Positions 54,490 to 64,000 of a stretch of DNA of 64,000 nucleotides are shown here, piece by piece. Source of the stretch: Aplectana chamaeleonis (taxonomy: Eukaryota > Nematoda > Chromadorea > Rhabditida > Cosmocercidae). Each line of letters opens with the position of its first letter. Within the stretch, counting starts at the first letter, position 1. A model generated the notes under the pieces. It saw only the letters and a list, made by a program, of their open reading frames with translations. It had not been told where the DNA came from and ran no database searches. A program made the translations under genes and the position numbers. The stretch is taken from positions 400,001-464,000 of the forward strand of contig JAPDOI010000436.1 in assembly GCA_029168955.1 (NCBI GenBank). The letters are read 5' to 3'.

Positions 54490-55217
54490 TAAAAAGTGAA
54501 CAATTCTATCAAAAAGGGGTCTTCCAAGCAAAAGAGGTTTGGTTGGCGTCAGAAACGTTCCAACAAAAAGGGAACAATAGGTATGTTGAATGAGGAGAGT
54601 CTACAAAAAGTGAACAATATTCTATCAAAAAGGGGTCTTCCAGCAAAGAGGTTTGGTTGGCGTCGAAACGTTCCAACAAAGGAGCAATAGGTAAGTAGAA
54701 TGAGGAGAGTCTACAAAAAGTGAACAATATTTTCTGAGACTGATTTTCCTGGCCGATACTTCTTAACAGTAAAAACAAACCGTTGCGGTGTTCTACACGG
54801 AAGCCCTCTGTGGTTCCAAACATGGTCTTGACTACACGAGAACCGTTAAAAAGTATGTGCATGTAAACCTAATACTTACCATCAGAATAGAAGATGATGC
54901 CAAAAACACAGACGGACGGTTAGCTCCAGCTGCTACGAGAGGCGAAACCAAAGTGCAGCATCTAATGAGAATATTTTTTTAAATAATCTCGTCAACGAAT
55001 AGAAGTCCATTCTTGGAAACCATTGAACTCTTCCTTGTGAAGTACCACAACGGTTTGTTTTTGCTGTTAAGAAGTATCGGCCAGGAAAATCAGTCTCAGA
55101 AAATATTGTTCACTTTTTGTAGACTCTCCTCATTCTACTTACCTATTGTTCCCTTTTTGTTGGAACGTTTCTGACGCCAACCAAACCTCTTTTGCTTGGA
55201 AGACCCCTTTTTGATAG
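54490..55217. repeat. Foldback with internally duplicated left arm
   Basis: The left arm holds two tandem copies (steps of about 115 bp) of a unit containing AAAAAGGGGTCTTCC, AGAGGTTTGGTTGGCGTC and GGAACGTT..TTCCAAC-like words. The right arm, 55049-55217, is the inverse of 54615-54790 (ACGGTTTGTTTTT, GAAGTATCGGCCAGGAAAAT). The loop is about 260 bp. No gene. Confidence 0.8.
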
Positions 55218-56196
55218 ATACCTCATAGTAGTGAAACAAGAAGTTTGGTTCCTTAAATTCCACGCATAGAAGAGTAACTCTGGAAGCTGCAAATTTAAAA
55301 AAAAGTTGAAAATTCAAGAAAAGACAGACTTCCAGCTAATCTGGTTTGGTGCTATAATTAAAAGCGCACGCTCGGAATAGTTGCTCAAATAACGACGTTG
55401 CTGAGGTCGTACGGCCCCAAACAGAGCGCTCATGCCCCCGGAAGCGTCAAAACCCAGTCAAAACTACTATATCTGAGCGATAGCAAATCAAAAAATTTCG
55501 CAGTCCCCGCCCACACGTTTTGCACTCTCCACCCCAATACCAACTCGTCCCAACTGAGTGTTTCAAGATGGCCATCTTGGGTAGTTTTTGAAGCTTCCAA
55601 CGACGCAGTGTTCTAGTACAGGCCGTAGAAGTCTACTAGCTCCGCTATCACAACCAACTTACCGCTAGTTCCGCTATTTCAACCGAGCAGACATATAGTT
55701 CAGTTCCGCAATCGCGTTCAGTCCTAATTATCACAATCGTAGAAGCGAAGCGGTTGTTTTTGAAAAATTCAACTCAAAACAACCGCTCCGCTTCTACTAT
55801 TGTGATAATGAGAGTTTGCGGAGTGAACGCGATTGCGGAACTAGATCATAGCTCGTCCACTTTCACACCATAATGGAAACAACTCGCTATTCCCCTAATT
55901 GCAGCCGGTTTTTGTCGATTTAGTCTTCAGTTCCTCAACTATCTTCGATTTATGTAACGAAATCGATACCATTTTTAAGCATGCATGCTGCTTTCAAGTC
56001 CTCAGATAGATCGCATACTCAATCAACCACGGCTGAATTGGTGCTTCAAGGGGAGGCGAATATAATTATTTCAGTTATTCCGTACTTCGAGGGCACAGAC
56101 TATATATAAATAAAAATTTCGGGAGTAGTCGAGTTTGACGGGGAGCGACAGAAACATTAGACAGAGGAGAAAATCTGCTTTCGAACGCATATATAC
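55218..56196. repeat. Degenerate MITE c relative with inserted hairpin
   Basis: 55440-55600 matches the interior of the MITE at 14321-14800 (GCGTCAAAACCCAGTCAAAAC..., CCGCCCAC). A terminus-like GCATGCTGCTTTCAA lies near 55983-55997. A strong hairpin (stem ATTATCACAATCGTAGAAGC / GCTTCTACTATTGTGATAAT, plus GTTCCGCAATCGCGTTCA) occupies about 55704-55840. No coding sequence. Confidence 0.55.
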
Positions 56197-56442
56197 CCTC
56201 TGGTTCAGGGCCTGATTTAGTGTGTGCAATTGCGGACTTGCGTCGTGCGGGCGCGACGCACCGCTTTCGTACAAGCTGAGAAAGAATTGAGAATCAAGAA
56301 AACAGCAGGGAAAATCAAGGAAAATCCAGCATTATCAGCTGATGAGGGGTGGGCGCGGAAGCTCAAGCGAAAGCGATGCGTCGCGTCCCCACGACGCAAG
56401 TCCGTAATTGCACACACTAAATCAGGCCCTGGAACCAGAGGG
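56197..56442. mobile_element. Foldback MITE, 246 bp
   Basis: The arms CCTCTGGTTCAGGGCCTGAT, then TTAGTGTGTGCAATTGCGGA, are repeated in inverse at 56365-56442 with single-base differences, leaving a loop of about 80 bp. The outermost part also pairs, so the flanking duplication could not be defined. Confidence 0.75.
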
Positions 56443-56802
56443 GACACTTTGCTAAAATACCCAAAGATCCGCGACAAAAAAAAAGGCAAACACAAAACAC
56501 TACGAACACACAAAATTCAAAAACTCAACCCAATATAAGCACTCAAAGAATCTCACTACTGAAGATTACCATTCGGACAGAAGACAAACGCCGTCAGTTT
56601 TTTTTAATGTCACAATCAAACGGCGGGACACCTTCGAAACGGCCTAGTTTTTTGTTTAATCTATGATTCAATACCAAACTTCAAAGTACGATTGCCTATG
56701 CGAACGATTTTCGAAGTTCAATCTGGGAATATTTGCCTAAAGAAACAAACACGCGACTTGTACATAAAAATACCAATCATCCCATGGACCTGTTACCCTA
56801 CA
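56443..56802. other. Spacer, no gene seen
   Basis: AT-rich sequence before the 760-bp duplication; nothing recognised. Confidence 0.35.
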
Positions 56803-58402
56803 GTGACGAAATAGTGCTATAGTGATGGAGGCCCAGGTGGTCGTACTTTGTGCTCCGATTCTTTTATTATATGGAAGGATAAGCCTGATGATTTTTCAGG
56901 CCAAAAATTTTTTTCTTCTCTCCTGATGCAGTAAACGTCGTGAAATTGGTGTCTATTGGGTATTTGACGCGCTGATCACGAATTTGCTATCAATTTTGCA
57001 TTTAAAAGTCTCGTTAATGAGTTATGGAGTGAGTTTGGGTTGGGGAGTTTGTGTAGTATCAGAATGTGAAGGGTTATACGACCGGTGGTTAATGAATAGT
57101 CCTTGATTACTTTTGCAGAATAAATCCGTGAAGTTGTGGTCGTTGAAGAAGGTTTCTAAGCTACACAGACATCCTCGAATGGATCTTAGAGCTGCTTGAA
57201 AAGATTTTGATAACGGTTCATCGGGGTTTGGGGCGGGGAATAAGTCCGGGAGGTGGCTCTAAGTCACGTCAATGATGTTGTCGTGTCACCAACGCACGAA
57301 GGTTGTGACCCCTGGTGATGCCGAGAGTTGAATCTCCTCCACGTAATGAAAGTGAAGTCGTTTGGCTGAAGAAAGGAAAAGAGCTCAGACTGCTCGCTGA
57401 TTTTTTGGCTATTTCGATGGCAGAATGTTGAGAGCCGAGAAACGCAATCCCCCAACCTTCCCCTAAATGAGTGCACAATCGAATGGGCCTAACTCTACTT
57501 TGAAGGTTTTGGTGGACTGAAATGCACATACAGCTCAATACTGTTTCGGAGTGGTTAGAGATGTGACGAAACAGCGCTATAGTGATGGAGGCCCAGGTGG
57601 TCGTACTTTGTGCTCCGATTCTTTTATTATATGGAAGGATAAGCCTGATGATTTTTCAGGCCAAAAATTTTTTTCTTCTCTCCTGATGCAGTAAACGTCG
57701 TGAAATTGGTGTCTTATGGGTATTTGACGCGCTGATCACGAATTTGCTATCAATTTTGCATTTAAAAGTCTCGTTAATGAGTTATGGAGTGAGTTTGGGT
57801 TTGGGAGTTTGTGTAGTATCAGAATTTGAAGGGTTATACGACCGGTGGTTAATGAATAGTCCTTGATTACTTTTGCAGAATAAATCCGTGAAGTTGTGGT
57901 CGTTGAAGAAGGTTTTTAAGCTACACAGACATCCTCGAATGGATCTTAGAGCTGCTTGAAAAGATTTTGATAACGGTTCATCGGGGTTTGGGGCGGGGAA
58001 TAAGTCCGGGAGGTGGTTCTAAGTCACGTCAATGATGTTGTCGTTTCACCAACGCACGAAGGTTGTGACCCCTGGTGATGCCGAGAGTTGAATCTCCTCC
58101 ACGTAATGAAAGTGAAGTCGTTTGGCTGAAGAAAGGAAAAGAGCTCAGACTGCTCGCTGATTTTTTGGCTATTTCGATGGCAGAAAGTTGAGAACCGAGA
58201 AACGTAATCCCCCAACCTTCCCCTAAATGAGTGCACAATCGAATGGGCCTAACTCTACTTTGAAGGTTTTGGTGGACTGAAATGCACATACAGCTCAATA
58301 CTGTTTCGGAGTGGTTAGAGATGTGACGAAATAGCGCTACAGTGATGGAGGCCCAGGTGGTCGTACTTTGTGCTCCGAATCTTTTATTATATGGAAGGAT
58401 TG
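56803..58402. repeat. 760-bp tandem repeat, 2.1 copies
   Basis: Units start GTGACGAAATAG at 56803, 57563 and 58323, exactly 760 bp apart. The two full units differ at only a handful of positions. The third stops near 58400 after GGAAGGAT. Frames on the minus strand are open but identical between copies and domain-free. It is either a young satellite seed or a recent local duplication. Confidence 0.93.
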
Positions 58403-60610
58403 TGTGGACCGATATCATGGATACCATTCATTTCTAGCCTTATCTCATGTGAACATCGGTCGGGTCAGCCACATCGAATGTTTTATCCACCCCTCATCAT
58501 TCATGACTTTCATGATTATCGACCGGACTGGCTACGCCGATCAGTCAACTATAACCGAGGCCTGACACTGGTTTTGGGTCAAATCCGATTTTTTTCAGGA
58601 TATTATTTTTAGTATTATTATTATACCCAGAAATTGTCCGACGGGTAACCTTACTTTTTCGTGAAGCTTTAAAATACGCATACAACTTCTTCCGAATTTG
58701 ACCTTCTTGTAACGGGCACCTCGGGTCGACCTAATGTACAATGTTACTGCTGCCGAGATGTCGTACGTTCGTGCCGTGGCCATGTGGAGGAAGCAACATC
58801 AACTCCGCGCAAACCAACATCAACCCCTCCACGAAGAGGGTTTTTGCTATGGGAGAGATGCTGGCTGGCCTCAGCTCTCCTAAGGATTCTCCTACGAAAG
58901 GCCGGCGTGAAGAGGAATCCTGGACCCACTCAGAAGCACCCAAGCGCCACGTGCAGCAAGGATTTCACATGGAGTGAAACAAGCGTCCAGTGCTTCGGAT
59001 GCCAAAGACGGGTGCATCTCTTCTGTTCGGGTCGCAGTTCTGTGAGACATCATAACCCTGCTTTTCGCTGTGTTCTATGCCCCTCACCTTCCAACTCTGA
59101 TCTCTCTACCTCCAATCGCCCCCTCTTTACTGTACATATAAATCTCGATGGCCTTCGTGCCAAACTATCTGAGCTCTCTCTCTCTCTCTATTTGCTCGTA
59201 CTCATCATCCAGATGTTACTATGGTTCAAGAAACCAACTCTCCCCCTCTGCTACCTCTTCTCACCCAAATATCCCTGGCTATACTTCATACCATGCTCCA
59301 AGATCGTCTCTTGGTGGAGGAGTTCCCACTTTTGTACTATCCACTCTTCCTTCTCACTTAATTTCCAATGTCCCATAGAACGGTACACTCGGGTACGTCC
59401 CCATCCCTCTCCCACTCAAAACTCCCCTATCTCTCTTCAACATCTACATTCCCCCTACTACATCTTGTCCCCCAACCTATAATCCTATCCCTCTTCTAAA
59501 GCAGCTCAATGACTGCGCCCTCTCACCCTCAGTCGTCTTCGCGGGCGACTTCAATTCTCATGCCTTTTGCTCTTCACTTGACTCTGATGTTAGAGGAGAA
59601 GACGTCGAAGAATGGGCGGAGGAGTGCGACCTGGTTATCCTAAACGATGATCAGCCCACTCGCCACCCTGCCAACGGCCGATCTTCTAGCCCAGACACTT
59701 CGCTCGTTTCCTCCAATCTCTCTAGTGCTTGCTCGTGGTCCACATCTACAACTCTGTCTAGTGATCACATTCCAATTTTCGTCCATATCGATCTCTCGAA
59801 TTCTTTAGCCCCTTATTCTGGCAATCGTCACCGTTCTTCTCTCAATTGAGGCCTTGCAGACTGGAGCATATTCAGAGAGGTTGCACTCCACCGAGCGGCT
59901 GAATATCCATGGAATGGCTACGTGCACCAGAAGGAGCGTCACATATCTGACGCTGTCTGGAAGGCTATGAAAGCGGCCATACCAGAAGGACGTGTAAAAA
60001 CTCTTTACCCTCATGTCACCACGGATATACTACAGAAAATCAGGACAAGAGATGAAAAGAGATCTGCCAACCATCTGGACCCGGGGGTAATTCAGCTTGA
60101 CGATCAGATTAGAAAAGACTTGGACAGGCACAGGAAAAACAAGTGGCAGAAGTCCACTGAAAAATTGAACTTTAAGGCAGATGGTGCTGCGACACGCACC
60201 GGAAAAGCCACACCCGCCACCGTATCTACCATCGAGTTCGAGAACAATGTATTCAAGACAGGACAAGATGCCGCTTACGCTTTGGGCAATAGCTTCTTCA
60301 TGACATGTGCGAAGCGAGGAGTGACAGTAAGGGAGCAGTGCCGCCTTCCGCTTATGAGCACGGCTGATGCCTTTACTCCTGCGCGGGTGGAGAAGATTAT
60401 AAAGGAAATGCGTAATTCCAGAGGCATTGGACCTGACGGAATCTGTCCAGCAGTCCTAAAGAAGCTCCCCAGTAAATTTCTCTCGCTGCTCACCGATTTA
60501 ATGAGCACATCATTCAGAACCTGCACACTGCCACAACACTGGAAAACAGCAAATGTCAATCCTCTGCCTAGGCCCGGTGAATCGCTGTCATCAGCGAAAG
60601 GATACAGGCC
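58403..60610 (+). mobile_element. APE-type non-LTR retrotransposon 2, cut off by element 3
   Basis: Protein similarity to element 3 runs from about 58784 to 60610 and stops in the middle of RT (KGYRP), where the (CTT)n end of element 3 begins in the opposite orientation. 58403-58783 may be its 5' leader. Element 3 therefore most likely inserted into element 2; the rest of element 2 would lie beyond the window. Confidence 0.82.
58784..60610 (+). pseudogene. Non-LTR polyprotein 2: 2A-like motif, PHD finger, endonuclease, RT start
   Basis: From ATG 58784, residues 31-48 end in AGVKRNPGP (2A-like, Glu replaced by Lys; 58904-58927). VQCFGCQRRVHLFCSG and FRCVLC form the PHD-like finger, then VHINLDGLRAKLSELSL starts the endonuclease. 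Frameshifts follow; AGDFNSHAFCSSLD and SDHIP can be read in shifted frames up to a stop near 59847. From about 59850 the frame continues through GLADWSIFREVALHRAAEYP, IGPDGICPAVLKKLP and PLPRPGESLSSAKGYRP. About 20 codons present in element 3 (WKVLRKLSGKS region) are missing near 60190. It is clearly more decayed than element 3. Confidence 0.82.
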
Positions 60611-60650
60611 CTTCTTCTTCTTCTTCTTTGCAGCCACATAGAGGGTTTTG

Positions 60651-62463
60651 TCATAGGCGGAGGAACTGGGCGACCAGTAGTGGATTCGTCCATAGGTCCA
60701 TTGGTGTCAGCGTGGTAGGTCTCTCCGGACAGTTGAATAAATGTGCGGTATCATGGCCGACGATACCGCAGTCCGGGCACACATCAGATTTGCTGCTGTC
60801 AATCTTGCTGACATAAGACATTAGCATTGTAGAGTGACCACAGCGTAATGATGCGAGCGTGCATCTCGCCCTTCTTCTGAGTTGAGACTCTGAGGTGCAG
60901 ACGGGGGGCGGTATATCTCCTAGTATAGGATTTATGGCCACCTTCACAAGATGACACCGTACGAACTTGGTGTGCTCCTCGCGCAAAAGACGGAGTCGTT
61001 CTTGCTGTGAGTCGTGCCATCTTTGCAAATTGACTTTGTTGGAGCATCGGCGAATGGCTTCCTTATACTTCTCTCTCTCACGGGGTTTAGCACTCTCCAC
61101 GACGGGTGATTTGGTTGCTTTATAATGTTAATGCGGAGTTGCTGGGCCTGGAGCTGACAGTGCTCCTTCACTGGTAATAGACGGGTCTCAGCATGCAGGT
61201 GCTCGATTGGGGAACTCCTTGCAGATCCGGTGGCGATACGGAGAGCAGCATTTTGTACTCGTTGCATATTTGCCCAAGAGGAGACGAGATGCTGCCAAAC
61301 CGGTGCGGCGTACCCAGGGCGGGCTGAAGAATTGCCTTATACGTTGTGAGTATAGTCTCCTTGCTGCTACCCCACGAAGTGCCGCCGAGGGCCCTGAGAA
61401 CGTTGAGCTTAGCTTTAACGACTGCCTGCTTCTGCTCGGTATTCTTATGAAACTTGAGTGACGGATCGAGCACAAGACCGAGCAGCTTTGGGAAGCGAGC
61501 AGCAGGCAAACGGTCTCCATCCCACACGACATCCGGATGAGCGCTGTGCTCGGATGGGTCCGTCGTGAGAACGGACACTGACGACTTGGCTGCAGAGATA
61601 CTTAGCATCTTGCGGTCGAAAAAGCTCTTCAGTGTGATCAGGTACTCGTTGATCTTATTGGCGGCCACCTGTAAGTCCCGATCTCGACACATGATTGTTA
61701 TGTCATCAGCATACGCGACGACCTTGATGTCCTGTGGAGGCTCAGGCATATCTTCGAGATACAGACTGAAGAGGGCTGGCGATAGAACCCCGCCCTGAGG
61801 GACTCCAGCTGCCATAGGAATACTGTTGGAGACATGGTTCTGAAATATGACTCTTGCCCGCCGACCTTTAATAAAGGCCGATATCCAGCGCTTCTGCCAA
61901 GATGGTATAGACGACTCCAGTATGTTGCTTGACAGGACTCCAAGGTTAAGCGTATCAAATGCCTTGGGGAGATCCAACGCAACAGCTACAGTTCTCAATG
62001 GTTTGTTAAAGTTGAACCCGTCGATAGCATAGCTGGTAATTTCTAGCAACGCCGTAGTTGTGGAATGTAGCCTTCTGAACCCATGTTGAAACAACTGCTT
62101 CTTGTTGTGCTCCGCTAGATCCTTGACAATGAGCTTTTCGGCCACCTTTGCGAAAGGTGACATCAATCTAATAGGACGATATCCCTTTACTGATGACTGA
62201 GGTTTGCCAGGCTTGGGTAACGGGATGACGTTGGCTGTCTTCCAGTTTCGCGGAATAGTGCAAGAGCTGAACGAAGAATTTATCATATCAACGATGAGCG
62301 GAAGGATCTCAGTTGGGAGTTTCTTCAGTACAGCAGGACAAATGCCGTCCGGACCGACAGCTTTAGAGTTCCGCATGTCCTTTATAATCTTATCTACTTG
62401 CGCCACAGTGAACGCTTCGACCGTGCTCATGAGCGGGAGGCGGCACAGCTCTCTTACTGTCAC
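60651..62463 (-). pseudogene. Non-LTR polyprotein 3: reverse transcriptase and C-terminal knuckle
   Basis: The open frame 62463-61168 contains AVGPDGICPAVLKKLP, IPLPKPGKPQSSVKGYRPIR, QHGFRRLHSTTTALLE, VALDLPKAFDTLN (palm A), AAGVPQGGVLSPALFSLYL and VAYADDITIM (catalytic YADD). All core RT motifs look intact. A frameshift near 61310 moves the reading to MQRVQNAALRIATGSARSSP. A second near 61097 leads to the last frame, with CPDCGIVGHDTAHLFNC and a terminus VAQFLRL at 60651. Apart from these lesions it resembles a recently active copy. Confidence 0.86.
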
Positions 62464-64000
62464 TCTATTTTGCGGACCTCGCCTTGTATTCGTGACAAAG
62501 AAACTTTAACCGAGAGAGTAGGCGGCTTCATTTCCTGACTTGAAAACGTTATTACCGAACTCAATAGTGGAGATGGTGGCTGGCAAGCTCTTTCCCGATA
62601 GTTTCCGAAGCACCTTCCAAGTAGCTCCACTGTCCGTCTTGAAATTCAACTGTTCTGTGAATTTTTCTCACTGTTCTTTCTTGTGCTGCTCGAGATCTTT
62701 TCTGATCTCACCATCCAGCTGAGTGACGACAGGGTCTAGATGGTCAACTGCTCTTCTGGCATCTCTAGTCCTGATTTTCTGAAGAATTTCTCTGGTGACG
62801 TTTGGATAGAACGTCTTAACTCGGCCAACAGGAATAGCCGCCTTCATGGCCTTGCGAATTGCATCAGATAAGTGATGCTCCTTCTGGTGCACATTGCCAT
62901 TCCACGGGTAATCAGCCGCTAGGCGTAGCGCAACCTCACTGAACAGGCACCAGTCTGCTTGGCCTAAATTGAGATAAGAACGTTGACGAACACCAGAATA
63001 AGGAGCAAGAGAGTTTGAGAGATCGATGTGCACAAAGACGGGAACATGATCACTAGACAATGCTGTTGAGGTAGACCATGAGCAAGCGTTGGAAAGGTTG
63101 GAAGAGACTAGAGTTATGACTGGGCTAGAAGATCGGCCGTTGGCAGGGAGACGAGTGTGCCGATCATCGTTTAAGATGACCAGATCGCACTCCTCAGCCC
63201 ATTCTTCGACGTCTTCTCCTCTAGCATCAGAACCAAGGGACGAGCAGAAGGTGTGGGCATTAAAGTCGCCCGCGAAAACAACTGATGATGAGAGGGAATA
63301 ATCGTTGAGTTGTTTGAGAAGAGGAAGGGGATTGTAGGAGGAGGGGCATGAGGTGGTAGGGGGAATATAGATGTTAAACAGAGAAAGGGGAGTTTTAAGG
63401 GGGAGATGGATTGAAAGGTACTGAGAGTACCATCCGTGGGGGGTGTTTGGTATGAGGTGGGAGGGGAGAGAAGATAAACCAAAGGTTGAAACTCCTCCGC
63501 CAAGAGCTGACCTAGGAGCATGGAAGGCAGTGTAGCCCGGGATATTAGGATGAGGATAGGTAGGGGATGGAGAGAGCTTGGTTTCTTGAACCATGAGCAC
63601 GTCTGGATGGTAAGTACGTGCGAAGAGAGAGAGCTCAGAAAGTTTGGCGCGAAGGCCGTTGAGATTGATATGTACAATGGAAAGGGGGCGATTTGAGGAA
63701 GAGGAATCAGAGTTGGTAGGTGAAGAGCATAAAACACAGCGAAAAGCAGAGTTATGATGCTTCACAGAGCTGAGACCCGAACAGGAGAGATGCACCCACC
63801 TTTGGCATCCGAAGCACTGAACGCTGGTATGTCTCCACTTAACATCATTGCCACACGTGGCGCGTCGAAGCTCCTGAGGGGGTCCAGCATTCCTCTCCAC
63901 GCCGGCCCTTAGCAGGAGAATCCGAAGAAGAGACGCGGCCGACCAGTACCTCTCCCATGACAAAAACCCTCTTCGCGGAGGGGGTGACGTCGGTTTGCAT
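62464..64000 (-). pseudogene. Non-LTR polyprotein 3: PHD finger and endonuclease
   Basis: In minus-strand order: a helix ending GVERNAGP (63880-63903, a 2A-like site with Pro replaced by Ala), a PHD-like finger (VQCFGCQRWVHLSCSGLSSV, FRCVLC), NLNGLRAKLSELSLF, VQETK, AGDFNAHTFCSSLG, GRSSSPVITLV and SSDHVP. All expected AP-endonuclease motifs are present, although the usual GRSSSPDIT Asp reads Val (SPVIT). The frame meets TGA at 62670 where element 2 has Trp (NKWQ), continues in phase through KVLRKLSGKSLPATISTIEF and meets TAA at 62508. Confidence 0.85.

Larger units (their letters stand above)
60611..64000 (-). mobile_element. APE-type non-LTR retrotransposon 3, nearly intact, 5' end beyond window
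   Basis: The 3' tail (AAG)n lies at 60611-60628, preceded by ATGTGGCTGCAA as in the copies at 15081 and 25350. The coding region runs right to left and is interrupted by only two in-frame stops (62668-62670 and 62506-62508) and two frameshifts (near 61310 and 61097). The N-terminus is still open at the window edge. Confidence 0.88.

Overview
The window looks like a repeat-dense stretch of an animal genome, most likely a nematode and probably a rhabditid/strongylid-type (clade V) worm. This is an inference. It rests on introns of 51-90 nt with TTTTCAG-like 3' splice sites in the one convincing host gene, on an RTE-clade retrotransposon and a D,D34D mariner of types common in such worms, and on the density of short hAT-like and TTAA-targeting elements. 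No bacterial operon, CRISPR array, rRNA or convincing tRNA was seen.

Layout. 1-4.3 kb: tandem duplication, TTCGAA-rich repeats and a diverged 42-bp minisatellite. 4.3-5.5 kb: hAT-like element with a perfect 8-bp target duplication. 5.6-6.7 kb: the best host gene, at least six exons on the minus strand in compatible phases, with a SAP130-like motif. 7.0-13.7 kb: a 5'-truncated RTE element split by two large insertions, which themselves carry further insertions. 14.3-19.9 kb: a TTAA MITE, a nearly full-length APE-type non-LTR retrotransposon (PHD-like finger, endonuclease, RT and a 2A-like motif), a CR1/Jockey-type 3' fragment and a Penelope-like GIY-YIG fragment. 20.4-23.5 kb: a mariner split by a non-LTR 3' fragment and a hAT deletion derivative. 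23.6-46.6 kb: mostly non-autonomous DNA transposons nested in one another, many with recoverable target duplications. 47.3-54.4 kb: about 165 copies of a 42-bp satellite whose core is the palindrome CTGATGACGTCATCAG, containing a consensus CRE/ATF site. 54.5-58.4 kb: foldbacks and a 760-bp tandem duplication. 58.7-64.0 kb: two related non-LTR elements in opposite orientation, the second inserted into the first.

The main pattern across the window is that at least six sequence-unrelated or very diverged tandem arrays share a 41-42 bp period. Four of them lie inside DNA transposons with identifiable ends. This period is close to four turns of B-DNA. The coding content is almost entirely decayed transposon protein. 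Most long open frames in the arrays are artefacts of a 42-bp (14-codon) period. All family assignments were made by eye from motifs; no database search was possible.
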